64,000 nt of DNA from contig CAVXCS010000007.1 in assembly GCA_963760375.1 (NCBI GenBank), positions 62,001 to 126,000 of the forward strand, given 5' to 3'. Below the pieces are notes generated by a model, which saw only the letters and a program-made list of their open reading frames with translations, searched no databases and was not told the DNA's origin. Positions 7,400 to 15,677 of this stretch are shown one piece after another (within the stretch, counting starts at the first letter, position 1; each line of letters opens with the position of its first letter). This stretch comes from Pelagihabitans sp963760375. GTDB lineage: Bacteria > Bacteroidota > Bacteroidia > Flavobacteriales > Flavobacteriaceae. The position numbers were made by a program, and so were the translations under genes.

Positions 7400-9868
7400 A
7401 TGAAAGGGAATTCGAAAAATAAATTCACGTTAAAAATCATCTTCAGCTATTTGGCCCTTACCACGATAGTTTTGGTATCGGGCTACTTCATATTTAAGGA
7501 AATCCGTGTTTTCCTTTACGATAATCAGATGGAAGAAACAGATGCCAAACTTCTAAAAACCGGCTCTTTGTTCACGGAATTATATGAAGCGGAAAGCTTG
7601 TCCAAACTGGCCTTACAAACCAAAACACAAAAGAATTTCGAGGCCTACTCCGCAAAAATCGATACCATCATCATGAAAATCGATACGCTAAAACAGCTAT
7701 CGACGACCGATCACCATATAGGACTTCTAGACAGCCTGCAATTGTTCCTCAGGCAAAAAGTGGCCAATAGCAATGCCTTGCGTAAACTAAAGGTGAAAAA
7801 CGAGGCGAACAACTCTATCGACAATGCCTTGAAGGAATTCCGCAAAATGGAATCATCCATTGGCAAATTGACCATTTATAACTTCGAACCGAATCCCGAA
7901 AAGTTGACCCCTTATAAGAGAAAGGTTTTGGAGGATTGGGTCGCCTACCTGAACAAAAACATTCCAGCGGATGGCACCGAAATCCCGGATTCGGATAAAA
8001 TCGATTCCATTCTTAGCGCTTCAAAAATCTTGTTGGTCGAAGCCAAAAGAAATGATGCCAAAACGCAACGTTTTTTGGCGCAAAAAGAACAAGAAATCAC
8101 TTCCAACGACCTTATTCTTTCCCAACAACTGCGATCGATCATCAGCGCCTTTGAACAGGAAATGGTCGTCAATTCATACAACCAGAGCCTGGGTAGGCAA
8201 GATGCTTTGCGAAAAAGTGTGAGACTGGCCGCGATTACCATTTTGCTTGGCTTTTTGGTCGCCGCCCTATTCACCTTCCTCATCAATAGAGATTATTGGC
8301 GTGTTCAAACCTATCGCCAACAACTCGAAAAAGAAAAAAAATTCTCCGAATCGTTGCTTAAAAGCCGAGAGCAATTGATTTCGACCGTGAGCCACGATCT
8401 TCGGACCCCACTGAATACGATTACCGGTTATGCGGAACTAATGGATGAAACCCCATTGAATGACAAACAACAACGGTACTTGAAGCATCTTAAGTCTGCT
8501 TCGGAATATGTGGTGAACTTGGTCAATGATCTCTTGGATTTTTCGAAATTGGAGGCGGGCAAACTGAAGATCGAGAAAAAATCCTTTCAATTAGCTTCAT
8601 TGATAAAGGAGACCGCCGAGAACCTTCAGGCCATCAATACACAAAAAGATTTGGAACTGGTCGTAGATATAGACCCTGAACTGCATCAAAATGTATTGGG
8701 AGATCCTTTTCGGATACGTCAGATATTGAGCAATCTCATAGGAAATGCCTTTAAGTTTACCCAAGAAGGCACCATAACCATCAAGGCCAAAGCCAACCTG
8801 AGAGGAAAGTCGATGATGGCCCAAATAGCCGTATCGGATACCGGTATTGGAATAGCGGAAGACCAGCAGCGGCAGATCTTTAAGGAATTTACACAGGCCG
8901 ACGCTCAAATCGAGCGCAGATTTGGCGGTTACGGACTTGGGTTGACCATTTCGAAAAAACTTACGGAACTATTGGATGGCAGGTTGCATTTAAAAAGCGC
9001 AGTAGGGAAAGGCAGTACTTTTACCTTGGAATTACCTTTGCAATTGTCTAAGGAAACCGGACGCAATGCAAAGCCACAGTCGTTCACAGCTCAAAATATT
9101 CAACTCCTTATCATCGATGATGATTCTGCTCTATTGCGTTTACTTGGGGAGTTGTGTGAAAGTCTTGGGATTACCGCACATATCTATAGCGATTTTTTAG
9201 AAGTGGCGCAAAATGAACCCCTTGAATATCAGATGGTGCTCACCGATATTCAAATGCCCACGCTGAACGGTTTCGAGGTACTTCAAAAATTAAAGTCTGG
9301 CCACTATGCCCATTATGCCCACCAACCTATAGTAGCCATGACCGGTCGGCGCGATTTGGAAGATGAACATTATACCAACAAGGGGTTTGCCCAGGTATTG
9401 CAAAAACCTTTCACCAAAGACCAATTGATCGGTATCATGCGAACCCAAGGGTTGATTGCCAGCATCATTCCAAATCAGGAAAATAAAAAAGTGGTTCAAA
9501 AGCCGATTTCGACATTGTTCGATTTAGATTTAATCAGGTCGTTTTTAGGAGACAACGAAACAGCGATACAAGAAGTATTGCAGACATTTCACGCAGAAAC
9601 CATCAATAATATGGTTATTCTGGAAACGGCGATAGAACAGCGGCAGTACACCTTGGTCAACCAAACAGCACACCGTATGTTGCCCATGTTCAGACAGTTG
9701 AAGGTGAATTCCTGCATCTCCCTTTTGGAAAAGTTCGAGGTCGCCAAAGTAACGTCCATGGATGCCGCGGATTTGGATGCGGGATACAAGACCCTAAATG
9801 ATGCGGTACAATCGATGATGGCTGAAATGGAAGCACAAACTATTATAAGTCCAACTTATAATGGTTGA
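7400..9868 (+). CDS. hybrid sensor histidine kinase (HisKA-HATPase-REC-Hpt)
   Basis: An 822-residue phosphorelay protein. An N-terminal membrane helix (about residues 10-32) and a second at about 275-295 enclose a mostly helical periplasmic sensor region. HisKA follows with the phospho-His at 332 (STVSHDLRTPLN), then HATPase_c with DTGIGI and GYGLGLTISKKL. A receiver domain has the phospho-acceptor Asp616 (LTDIQMP) after an IIDDD acidic pocket. A C-terminal Hpt-like domain has His758 in AHRMLPMF. The full four-step relay is therefore in one chain, with the Hpt His free to pass phosphate to a separate regulator. The convergent NtrC-type regulator, whose stop overlaps this gene by 26 bp, is the obvious candidate partner. 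Confidence 0.93.
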   Translation: MKGNSKNKFTLKIIFSYLALTTIVLVSGYFIFKEIRVFLYDNQMEETDAKLLKTGSLFTELYEAESLSKLALQTKTQKNFEAYSAKIDTIIMKIDTLKQLSTTDHHIGLLDSLQLFLRQKVANSNALRKLKVKNEANNSIDNALKEFRKMESSIGKLTIYNFEPNPEKLTPYKRKVLEDWVAYLNKNIPADGTEIPDSDKIDSILSASKILLVEAKRNDAKTQRFLAQKEQEITSNDLILSQQLRSIISAFEQEMVVNSYNQSLGRQDALRKSVRLAAITILLGFLVAALFTFLINRDYWRVQTYRQQLEKEKKFSESLLKSREQLISTVSHDLRTPLNTITGYAELMDETPLNDKQQRYLKHLKSASEYVVNLVNDLLDFSKLEAGKLKIEKKSFQLASLIKETAENLQAINTQKDLELVVDIDPELHQNVLGDPFRIRQILSNLIGNAFKFTQEGTITIKAKANLRGKSMMAQIAVSDTGIGIAEDQQRQIFKEFTQADAQIERRFGGYGLGLTISKKLTELLDGRLHLKSAVGKGSTFTLELPLQLSKETGRNAKPQSFTAQNIQLLIIDDDSALLRLLGELCESLGITAHIYSDFLEVAQNEPLEYQMVLTDIQMPTLNGFEVLQKLKSGHYAHYAHQPIVAMTGRRDLEDEHYTNKGFAQVLQKPFTKDQLIGIMRTQGLIASIIPNQENKKVVQKPISTLFDLDLIRSFLGDNETAIQEVLQTFHAETINNMVILETAIEQRQYTLVNQTAHRMLPMFRQLKVNSCISLLEKFEVAKVTSMDAADLDAGYKTLNDAVQSMMAEMEAQTIISPTYNG

Positions 9869-11213
9869 TTTTGTTATAAAGTGTCTTTCGGGTTACCTGT
9901 AACAGTTTGGCAGCTTCAGATTTATTGAAGTTTGTTGTTTTTAGGGCCTTGAGAATACGGTCTTTTTCGAATTCGGTTTTTGAATACTTTGATTTGATGG
10001 ACCGTTGGCCAACACCTTGGCGCAGCTCCTGCGGAAGTGCCGTTATCTGTACTTCTTCATCTGTGGTAAGCAAAACAGATCTTTTGACCACATTTTGTAG
10101 CTCCCTTAAATTGCCTGGCCAGTGGTATTGCCTGAAGGCATCCCAAACACCCTTCGAAAAACTATGTACGTTTTTGTTCAAATTTTGATTCGCCTTGGCC
10201 AAAAAATGTTCTGCAAACAATTTTAGATCTTCAAACCTATCTTCCAGGGAAGGGATTTCCACAGAAAACTCGTTCAACCTATGAAAAAGATCTTCCCGGA
10301 AGGTGCCTTTTTCAACCGCTTCGGTCAGGTCTTCATTGGTGGCAGTGATGATCCTTACATCAACACTGATTTCCTTGTTGCTGCCCACTCTTTTAATTTT
10401 GCGTTCTTGAAGCGCCCTTAAGAGTTGAATCTGGTTTTCATAGGAAAGGTTTCCGACCTCGTCCAAAAACAGCGTGCCGCCGTTGGCCGCTTCAAAATTT
10501 CCCATTTTGTCTTCCACGGCACCGGTAAAACTCCCTTTAATATGGCCAAAAAATTCGCTGGTGGCAAGTTCTTTTGGTATGGCACCGCAATCTACCGCGA
10601 TGAAGTTGTGGGCATGTCTTTTGCTCTTATCATGTATGCTCCGTGCCGTGACCTCCTTCCCGGTACCACTTTCTCCCGTAATCAAGACCGACATATCGGT
10701 CGGTGCGACCAAGTTGATGTATTCTTCCAGTTTTTTTGAGGCTTCACTAATGCCCATGATGACATTCCCGGCGATTTGGCCCGATGGCATTGACGCATTT
10801 TTTGCTGCGGATTTCTGTGCATTGGCCGTGGTCTTTGCTTCTTCCGATTTTGATTTGGCCTTTAAGGCATTCTCAATGACCATGAGAATTTCATCCGGGG
10901 TAAAAGGTTTTGAAATGTAATCGTAAGCGCCCTTTTTCATCGCTTTTACAGCCGAGCCTACCTCGGCATAGCCGGTCATCAATATCACTTGGGTTTTTGG
11001 ATTGGTGCTTTTAATATCGCTGAGAAGTTGTATCCCATCATAATCGGGCAATCTCAAATCGGTGAGTACCACATCAAATTCATTATCCGAGAACATGGCT
11101 TTGGCATGGGCAGCCGTAAAGCTCGTCTGTACTTGAAAATTGTGTCTGGTCAAGAACTTTTGCAGCATTTGGCAGAATGCTGCATCGTCTTCAATGATCA
11201 AGAGGTTTGGCAT
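9843..11213 (-). CDS. NtrC-type sigma-54-dependent response regulator
   Basis: A 456-residue enhancer-binding regulator. The receiver domain has Asp52 (VVLTDLRLP) as phospho-acceptor and the Thr/Lys switch residues (LMTGYA, SKPF). A linker follows to about residue 150, then an AAA+ ATPase with Walker A GESGTGKE (180-187), the sigma-54 contact loop as GSFTGA (227-232, usually GAFTGA) and FLDEVGN. The C-terminal Fis-type HTH reads NKSEAAKLLQVTRKTLYNKI. It would remodel RNA polymerase sigma-54 holoenzyme from upstream enhancer sites. It overlaps the convergent hybrid kinase by 26 bp. Two paralogous secreted-protein genes follow on the same strand further upstream, each with an inverted repeat 150-170 bp before its start. 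Confidence 0.95.
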   Translation of the reverse strand: MPNLLIIEDDAAFCQMLQKFLTRHNFQVQTSFTAAHAKAMFSDNEFDVVLTDLRLPDYDGIQLLSDIKSTNPKTQVILMTGYAEVGSAVKAMKKGAYDYISKPFTPDEILMVIENALKAKSKSEEAKTTANAQKSAAKNASMPSGQIAGNVIMGISEASKKLEEYINLVAPTDMSVLITGESGTGKEVTARSIHDKSKRHAHNFIAVDCGAIPKELATSEFFGHIKGSFTGAVEDKMGNFEAANGGTLFLDEVGNLSYENQIQLLRALQERKIKRVGSNKEISVDVRIITATNEDLTEAVEKGTFREDLFHRLNEFSVEIPSLEDRFEDLKLFAEHFLAKANQNLNKNVHSFSKGVWDAFRQYHWPGNLRELQNVVKRSVLLTTDEEVQITALPQELRQGVGQRSIKSKYSKTEFEKDRILKALKTTNFNKSEAAKLLQVTRKTLYNKINHYKLDL

Positions 11214-11362
11214 ACCGTGTTCCTTCTGTTAGCTATCTACGTAAAAATAGTACATGATGGCCGAACTAGCCCTAATTTATTCAAAAAATAAGGACTATGA
11301 CATTGTAAGGAAAATAGCGCTTTGAAAGTGATGCAACCTATTATCGTGCTGCGCTACAAAAA

Positions 11363-11392
11363 GAAAGAGGCCGTATGACTACGACCTCTTTC
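11363..11392 (-). terminator. rho-independent terminator of the first PepSY-like gene
   Basis: Minus-strand stem AAAGAGG.CGTA/TACG.CCTCTTT with one mismatch and a 4-nt loop, followed by CTTTTTG. It ends 40 bp beyond the stop codon of the gene at 11433-11732. Confidence 0.7.
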
Positions 11393-11432
11393 CGACCAAA
11401 CCAACTTGATACAAAACAAATAACTCAAGTTA

Positions 11433-11732
11433 TTACATTTCAATCCAGTTTCCATTTTCGTCAGCAAACAGGGTTCCTGAAGTGCCATCTTGTAAAGACA
11501 CTTCCAACTTGTATTGCTTTGATTCATTGAGATAAGCTTTGTCGATAGTCGCTGTAGGATAATTTTTGGAGACAGCGGCGGTAACGGCCTCAGGTACTTC
11601 GCTGGTAGCGATTTCAGTGAAATTGTCCTGAGCCACCACTTCAGTTGCGTCTGATGCTGTGGCTTCTGTATCCTGTGCAAAAGTGGTCAATCCCCCAAAT
11701 GCGATGGCCAATACAAAAAATAATTTTTTCAT
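11433..11732 (-). CDS. small secreted PepSY-like protein
   Basis: A 99-residue protein with a signal peptide (MKKLFFVLAIAFGGLTTFAQ), a short Thr/Ala/Glu-rich segment, and a PepSY-like domain of the Bacteroidota periplasmic type: EVPEAVTAAVSKNYPTATI, then KAYLNESKQYKLEV and a final NGNWIEM. Such domains are thought to bind or inhibit partners in the periplasm, but no function is established. It is clearly paralogous to the next gene on this strand (12117-12464): both share the QYKLEV core and the identical C-terminus. The sigma-54 regulator gene lies directly downstream. Confidence 0.85.
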   Translation of the reverse strand: MKKLFFVLAIAFGGLTTFAQDTEATASDATEVVAQDNFTEIATSEVPEAVTAAVSKNYPTATIDKAYLNESKQYKLEVSLQDGTSGTLFADENGNWIEM

Positions 11733-11878
11733 GATTCTCGATTTTAATATTAAATTCTATTAACTGTAGTGAAAATATGATACCAAAAACCAAATAAAAT
11801 GTAACTAATTGTTTTATAGCGGTTTAAACCCTATTGGGCACCTTTCCATTGTGTAATAATGTGTAGTGAAAACAATAA

Positions 11879-11895
11879 GTGTATAAAAGATACAC
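11879..11895. repeat. inverted repeat GTGTAT-N5-ATACAC, candidate operator
   Basis: A perfect 6-bp inverted repeat about 147 bp upstream of the first PepSY-like gene. A related sequence lies at 12634-12648, about 170 bp upstream of the paralogous gene. The distance suits an enhancer site for an NtrC-type activator, but this is inference from position only. Confidence 0.4.
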
Positions 11896-12040
11896 GTTGA
11901 TGGCCAAAATTTTACGGAATGGGTTTAAAGCGGGGACCAACTATGCTTAAGTTCAATTTTAAAAATCAAAATGCACCACGGCCATTGCAGATCTGACATC
12001 CCATGAAAGGGGCATCCCCAAAAGTGGGGATGTTTAAACA

Positions 12041-12074
12041 AAAAAGTCCCTGTAGAAAACTACAGGGACTTTTT
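12041..12074 (-). terminator. strong rho-independent terminator
   Basis: A perfect 15-bp inverted repeat AAAAAGTCCCTGTAG/CTACAGGGACTTTTT with an AAAA loop on the plus strand. It lies 43 bp after the stop codon of the minus-strand gene at 12117-12464, and is symmetric enough to work in both directions. Confidence 0.88.
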
Positions 12075-12116
12075 GCTCAAAAAATCTGATATGAATTCAA
12101 TAAGATCGGGATCTTA

Positions 12117-12464
12117 TTACATTTCGATCCAATTGCCATCGGCATCGGCATACAACTCAACAGAAGTACCATCTTCATTGGCCACTTCCAATTTGTACTG
12201 TGAAGTTTCGTTCACGAAAGCTTTGGCAATTGAAGTCCCAGGATAATCGGCAGCCAATGCCTCAGTAATTGCGGCTGGCAATTCTTCAATAGCTACTTCG
12301 GCAAAACCATCCTGTGGTGCTACGGCTTCGGTTGCAACTTCCGGTGCAACGGCTTCAGTGGCAACTTCAGTGGCTACTGCCATTACTTCCGTTGCTTGCT
12401 CTTCTTGTGCAAATGCAGTTAAACTTCCTAAAGACATTACTGCTACTACCATTAATTTTTTCAT
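12117..12464 (-). CDS. small secreted PepSY-like protein, paralogue
   Basis: A 115-residue protein with a signal peptide (MKKLMVVAVMSLGSLTAFAQ), a low-complexity segment in which EVATEAVAP occurs twice in tandem, and a PepSY-like domain ending in GNWIEM. The frame is open 76 codons further upstream (to 12692), but the signal peptide fixes the start at ATG 12464. It is similar along its length to the 11433-11732 product, including EELPAAITEALAADYPGTSI, so the pair arose by duplication. Each has its own terminator, so they are separate transcripts. Role unknown; periplasmic location is inferred from the signal peptide. Confidence 0.85.
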   Translation of the reverse strand: MKKLMVVAVMSLGSLTAFAQEEQATEVMAVATEVATEAVAPEVATEAVAPQDGFAEVAIEELPAAITEALAADYPGTSIAKAFVNETSQYKLEVANEDGTSVELYADADGNWIEM

Positions 12465-12633
12465 TCGTTCTTGTTTTTTAAAAATTAGTATTTGTTTTGT
12501 TGCTTTGTATAGAGAAAGAATAATGCCAAGAAGTAAGTTCCTGAAAATAAATTGCAATCGATTAATTGCCAATAGGTTAGAATTTATACGCTTTGAGATC
12601 CAATGGGTAATCATGTGTAACCACGGAAAAAGT

Positions 12634-12648
12634 GTGTAATTTTTATAC
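12634..12648. repeat. imperfect inverted repeat GTGTAAT...ATAC
   Basis: GTGTAATTTTTATAC lies about 170 bp upstream of the second PepSY-like gene and resembles the perfect repeat at 11879-11895 upstream of its paralogue. It may be a shared regulator site. The palindrome is imperfect, so confidence is low. Confidence 0.3.
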
Positions 12649-12657
12649 GATCCGAGG

Positions 12658-14196
12658 CTACCCAATTTGATGGGATGGCCGCAACAAATCATTGACCGTT
12701 TTTACCGGATTGAAGGTTTCAACGGGCACTTCAACAAATATGGTATTCCAAAAGGCCATGGCGCCATTCCAAAGGCCAGGGAGTTCCAAGGCTTTGAGTT
12801 GCTTGCCTTCTTGTGTTTTTTCGGTAATCAATCCTTGTTTGGCATCTACGTATTGGAGCAAATCATACTTTTCACCTTTGTAGTTTTTAACCCCGCATAC
12901 AAGATCTACGGGATTAAAGTGCGACGCACTCTTGAATATCGCGCCCTGTGACTCATTTTTCATATCAACCTGGGCCGATTCAATGATCTGTAGGGAGATG
13001 TTCTCATGGGCATCCTTCACCCAAAAAGGCCCTCCACCAGGCTCCCCTTCATTCTTGACCATCCCACAGATCCTGATGGGCCGGTTCAACTTATCCTGTA
13101 ATATCAGAATCTGTTCCGATAAACTAAAGCTCGAGAAACTGTTGGGCAACCTAATGTTCATTTCATTGACCAAAAATGATTCCACTTCGGCGAGCACCTC
13201 CGCGCTGATTTGACCTTCCTCCAATTTTTCGGCATATTCGAAAACCTTTTCCTGGATTTCCAGCAAAAGACCGGCCAGCATTTTTTTGTTCATGGCAATG
13301 TGTTTGAGCAACCGCTGTGGCACAACATTATCGATGTTCTTGATAAAAATGATATCCGCATCCTGTTCGTTGAGGTTTTCGATCAAAGCGCCGTGACCCC
13401 CGGGTCTAAAGAACAGGGACCCATCAGTAGTTCTAAATACGTTGTTATCCATATCGACTGCAATGGTATCGGTAGCCGGCTTTTGGAACGAGAAGTCCAC
13501 AATAAAGTCGACCCCTGTTTGATTAGTAACCCTTTTGGAAACAGACGCATATTCTTTCCTGAACATTTTTTCATGTTGCGGGGATATGGTAAAATGCAGG
13601 TATGCCGTTGCATTGGTTTCGGCATATAATGCGGCTTCGTTTAAATGCGCTTCAAACGCGGTTGATACTAAGGTCCCATAATTGTGGAAAGGAAGGAGTC
13701 CTTTCGGGTAAAAACCAAAATTGAGCCGGTCTTCCGCAAGCAATTCCTTGACGAATAGGAACTTCTCTTCATCACTTGAGCCTGCCTTTCCACGGATTTG
13801 CGACTGAATATTTTCATAGAAGGGAAGCATTTCCAATCCGTCCATGAATATTTTGACATCGTTGTTCCCTGTGCGTTCAAGATAAGCCTCAAATGTTTCC
13901 TTTTTGGGATGGTAGTCTTCCAAAAAGTTGAACAGCGCCTTGAACATCCGTGATGCCGCACCCGAGGCTGGAACGAACTTTAGCAATGATAATCGATGTC
14001 GTTCCACTTCGAACTTTTTTACAAAGGTCTTTGCATCCTGAGCGGAAAACTGCGCAATGCCATCTCCGGCCACCGCCGCCTTATCAAGGCGCACGAAGGC
14101 AATCCCTTCCTTAAAGGTTTCAAGCTGTTTTTCAACCTTTTCCCGGTCAATTCCTTTTTCCAAAAGTTGTTTCTCGTCTTCTGCTGTAAATAACAT
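12658..14196 (-). CDS. DUF4301 family protein, nucleotidyltransferase-like
   Basis: A 512-residue cytoplasmic protein of the Bacteroidota family DUF4301, function not established. Near the N-terminus it has FVPASGAASRMFKAL, which resembles the glycine-rich nucleotide-binding loop of sugar-nucleotide transferases (PAxGxGxRM). Further along, LLPFHNYG, a central RPGGHGALIENL and IFIKNIDNV recall UDP-sugar pyrophosphorylase-type catalytic loops. I infer an NDP-sugar-transferase-like fold, not a proven activity. It starts 4 bp after the NadR-like kinase stop codon, so it is the last gene of the five-gene minus-strand operon with the PnuC-family transporter. Confidence 0.85.
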   Translation of the reverse strand: MLFTAEDEKQLLEKGIDREKVEKQLETFKEGIAFVRLDKAAVAGDGIAQFSAQDAKTFVKKFEVERHRLSLLKFVPASGAASRMFKALFNFLEDYHPKKETFEAYLERTGNNDVKIFMDGLEMLPFYENIQSQIRGKAGSSDEEKFLFVKELLAEDRLNFGFYPKGLLPFHNYGTLVSTAFEAHLNEAALYAETNATAYLHFTISPQHEKMFRKEYASVSKRVTNQTGVDFIVDFSFQKPATDTIAVDMDNNVFRTTDGSLFFRPGGHGALIENLNEQDADIIFIKNIDNVVPQRLLKHIAMNKKMLAGLLLEIQEKVFEYAEKLEEGQISAEVLAEVESFLVNEMNIRLPNSFSSFSLSEQILILQDKLNRPIRICGMVKNEGEPGGGPFWVKDAHENISLQIIESAQVDMKNESQGAIFKSASHFNPVDLVCGVKNYKGEKYDLLQYVDAKQGLITEKTQEGKQLKALELPGLWNGAMAFWNTIFVEVPVETFNPVKTVNDLLRPSHQIG

Positions 14197-14200
14197 ATGC

Positions 14201-14773
14201 TTATTTTGCCTTAGAAACCATTAATCTATCAATGGCAGCAATGGCTTTTGCCAATCGCTCTTTTTTGTTCCCCTTTAAGATAACAAAATTACGGTGATAC
14301 TTTTCCAAAGTTCCTTTGAAATAATCGAACATCCGTTCCCGCTCATGGGGCTTGTCCCTTAGGTCGTCGCCGACCCATGGAATATCAATATAGGTCAATA
14401 AATAAAGATCATAAGTGTTTTCCAGGGCAAATTTTTCGAGCAGCGGATCACAGTCACCGGTGTAATAAGCTTCGGAATACACTTTCGTCTCCAATAGATC
14501 GGTATCGCATATCAACACTGAAGAAGCCGCTTTTGAAAGTTCGTTCTCGAGGCGGATTTGACCGACTGCAATAGGCAGTAGGTCTTTGGGTTCACATGTT
14601 TTTCCCTCGCGGTCCCATTTCCTTTGAAGGTATTCACGGGCATATTCCGGCACCCATGCCGTTTGGTAATGGGCGGCCAATTGTTGCGAAATAGTAGTCT
14701 TCCCGGTTGATTCCGGACCGAACAATACCACTTTTATGAGGTTTGAAGGCTGCTGTTTAAGCTTTTCTTCCAT
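14201..14773 (-). CDS. NadR-like P-loop kinase (ribosylnicotinamide-kinase type)
   Basis: A 190-residue ATP-binding protein matching the kinase half of NadR, without the nucleotidyltransferase domain. Walker A is GPESTGKT at residues 19-26, EYAREYL parallels the EYxRE motif of the family, and ICDTDLLETKVYSE holds the Walker-B-like acidic residues. Known relatives phosphorylate nicotinamide riboside to NMN. I start it at ATG 14773, where it overlaps the PnuC-family gene by 40 bp, rather than at the open codon at 14893. The overlap indicates translational coupling with the transporter: uptake followed by trapping through phosphorylation. The neighbouring thiamine-binding-type gene leaves open whether the substrate is nicotinamide riboside or a thiamine compound. 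Confidence 0.82.
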   Translation of the reverse strand: MEEKLKQQPSNLIKVVLFGPESTGKTTISQQLAAHYQTAWVPEYAREYLQRKWDREGKTCEPKDLLPIAVGQIRLENELSKAASSVLICDTDLLETKVYSEAYYTGDCDPLLEKFALENTYDLYLLTYIDIPWVGDDLRDKPHERERMFDYFKGTLEKYHRNFVILKGNKKERLAKAIAAIDRLMVSKAK

Positions 14774-15366
14774 GCTAGATAACCTTGGATCGCCAAGAAG
14801 GTAAAGATAAGATATTGCAGTGAAAGCATGCCAAGCCCCCGATAGGCATATAAAGGCACGGTGATGATATCCGCAAAGATCCAAAGGGTCCAATTTTCAA
14901 GCTTTTTGAGCGCCATATACCACATGGCCGTGAAAAAAATGCCCGAAGTGAAGATATCGACATAATTGGAAGGTTTTACGGCGACGCCGAACGCCTGGTA
15001 GACCAAATAGGTGACCAACATGGTTAATACGAACAAGCCAAAGCCCACATATTTTTCCCTGGTATCGGTCCGGGAAATTTGCACCACTTTTTTATGGTCT
15101 CGCGTTCTTGCCCAGTTCCACCAGCCGTAAACACTCATGATGGAAAAGTATAAATTCATCATCATATCGCCCAAAAGCTGGTCTTTGAACAGTAAGTATA
15201 CGGTGATCACGGTAGCGGCCAAACCAGTCGGGTATACCCAAATGCTTTCCTTTTTGGCAAACCACACGCTCAAGATTCCACTTATAAAAACAATGGCCTC
15301 AAGCAGGATGACATAGGTGGCCTTATCCTGATAGGGATCTAGGAAGAAGTCAGAAATTTGGCTCAT
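14734..15366 (-). CDS. pnuC: PnuC-family vitamin/nucleoside transporter
   Basis: A 210-residue inner-membrane protein with about seven hydrophobic segments and the tryptophan-rich centre of PnuC proteins (SVYGWWNWARTRDHKK and ENWTLWIFADIITVPLYAYRG, quoted in part). PnuC transporters facilitate diffusion of nicotinamide riboside; close relatives (PnuT) carry thiamine in Bacteroidota. ATG 15366 gives the normal N-terminus MSQISDFF; the frame is open to 15426. It overlaps the thiamine-binding-type gene by 17 bp upstream and the NadR-like kinase by 40 bp downstream, so all three should be made together. The substrate cannot be decided from the sequence: the kinase argues for nicotinamide riboside, the small binding protein for thiamine. 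Confidence 0.87.
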   Translation of the reverse strand: MSQISDFFLDPYQDKATYVILLEAIVFISGILSVWFAKKESIWVYPTGLAATVITVYLLFKDQLLGDMMMNLYFSIMSVYGWWNWARTRDHKKVVQISRTDTREKYVGFGLFVLTMLVTYLVYQAFGVAVKPSNYVDIFTSGIFFTAMWYMALKKLENWTLWIFADIITVPLYAYRGLGMLSLQYLIFTFLAIQGYLAWKKSLNSSLQTS

Positions 15367-15610
15367 AACCGCTGCGGTCAGATTTGACAATTTTAATAAA
15401 AAGAAGGCCCATGTCCATGAGTTCAAAAGCCGATTTTATTTCCGTTTGCAGCAGCGTCATCACCGTGTCGTATTCACCATAGACCTGTGTGCTGAGTGGA
15501 TTTTCAAGAATGGTCAATCCCGAATCCCTTAATTTTCTGATAAATTTGATGATATGGTCTTCGTAGTCGTCCTGAAGGGGCGAGAAGGTAAGCTCAACCG
15601 ATATGTCCAT
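15350..15610 (-). CDS. thiamine-binding (YkoF/MTH1187-type) small protein
   Basis: An 86-residue protein resembling the MTH1187/YqgV/YkoF family: an N-terminal strand MDISVELTFSPL, a helix with IKFIRKLRDSG, and the characteristic NPLSTQVYGEYDTVM segment. Members form ferredoxin-like dimers, and some bind thiamine; they occur with thiamine-precursor transporters. There is no signal peptide, so it acts in the cytoplasm. The stop codon overlaps the start of the PnuC-family gene by 17 bp, which supports a shared job. No TPP riboswitch is visible in the 67 bp upstream. Confidence 0.8.
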   Translation of the reverse strand: MDISVELTFSPLQDDYEDHIIKFIRKLRDSGLTILENPLSTQVYGEYDTVMTLLQTEIKSAFELMDMGLLFIKIVKSDRSGYEPNF

Positions 15611-15677
15611 TGTAGTTAATTTAATAATCCTCTAAGCCTATGGAATATTTGTAAAGAATGATTTTGATGAGATGGGC

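Larger units (their letters stand above)
11733..12116. other. intergenic region with inverted repeats, no gene
   Basis: About 380 bp without a convincing reading frame. It holds the promoter region of the gene at 11433-11732 and the terminator of the gene at 12117-12464. Visible elements are the 10-bp palindrome GGTTTAAACC (11821-11830), an inverted repeat GTGTAT-AAAAG-ATACAC (11879-11895), a hairpin CATCCCCA/TGGGGATG (12013-12032) and the terminator at 12041-12074. I found no sigma-54 (TGGCAC-N5-TTGCA) match. Confidence 0.6.

Noticed and set aside
11733..12657. Sigma-54 promoters for the PepSY-like genes
   Set aside because: No TGGCAC-N5-TTGCA match on the minus strand. The closest, near 12556-12575, has the two half-sites about 3 nt too far apart.
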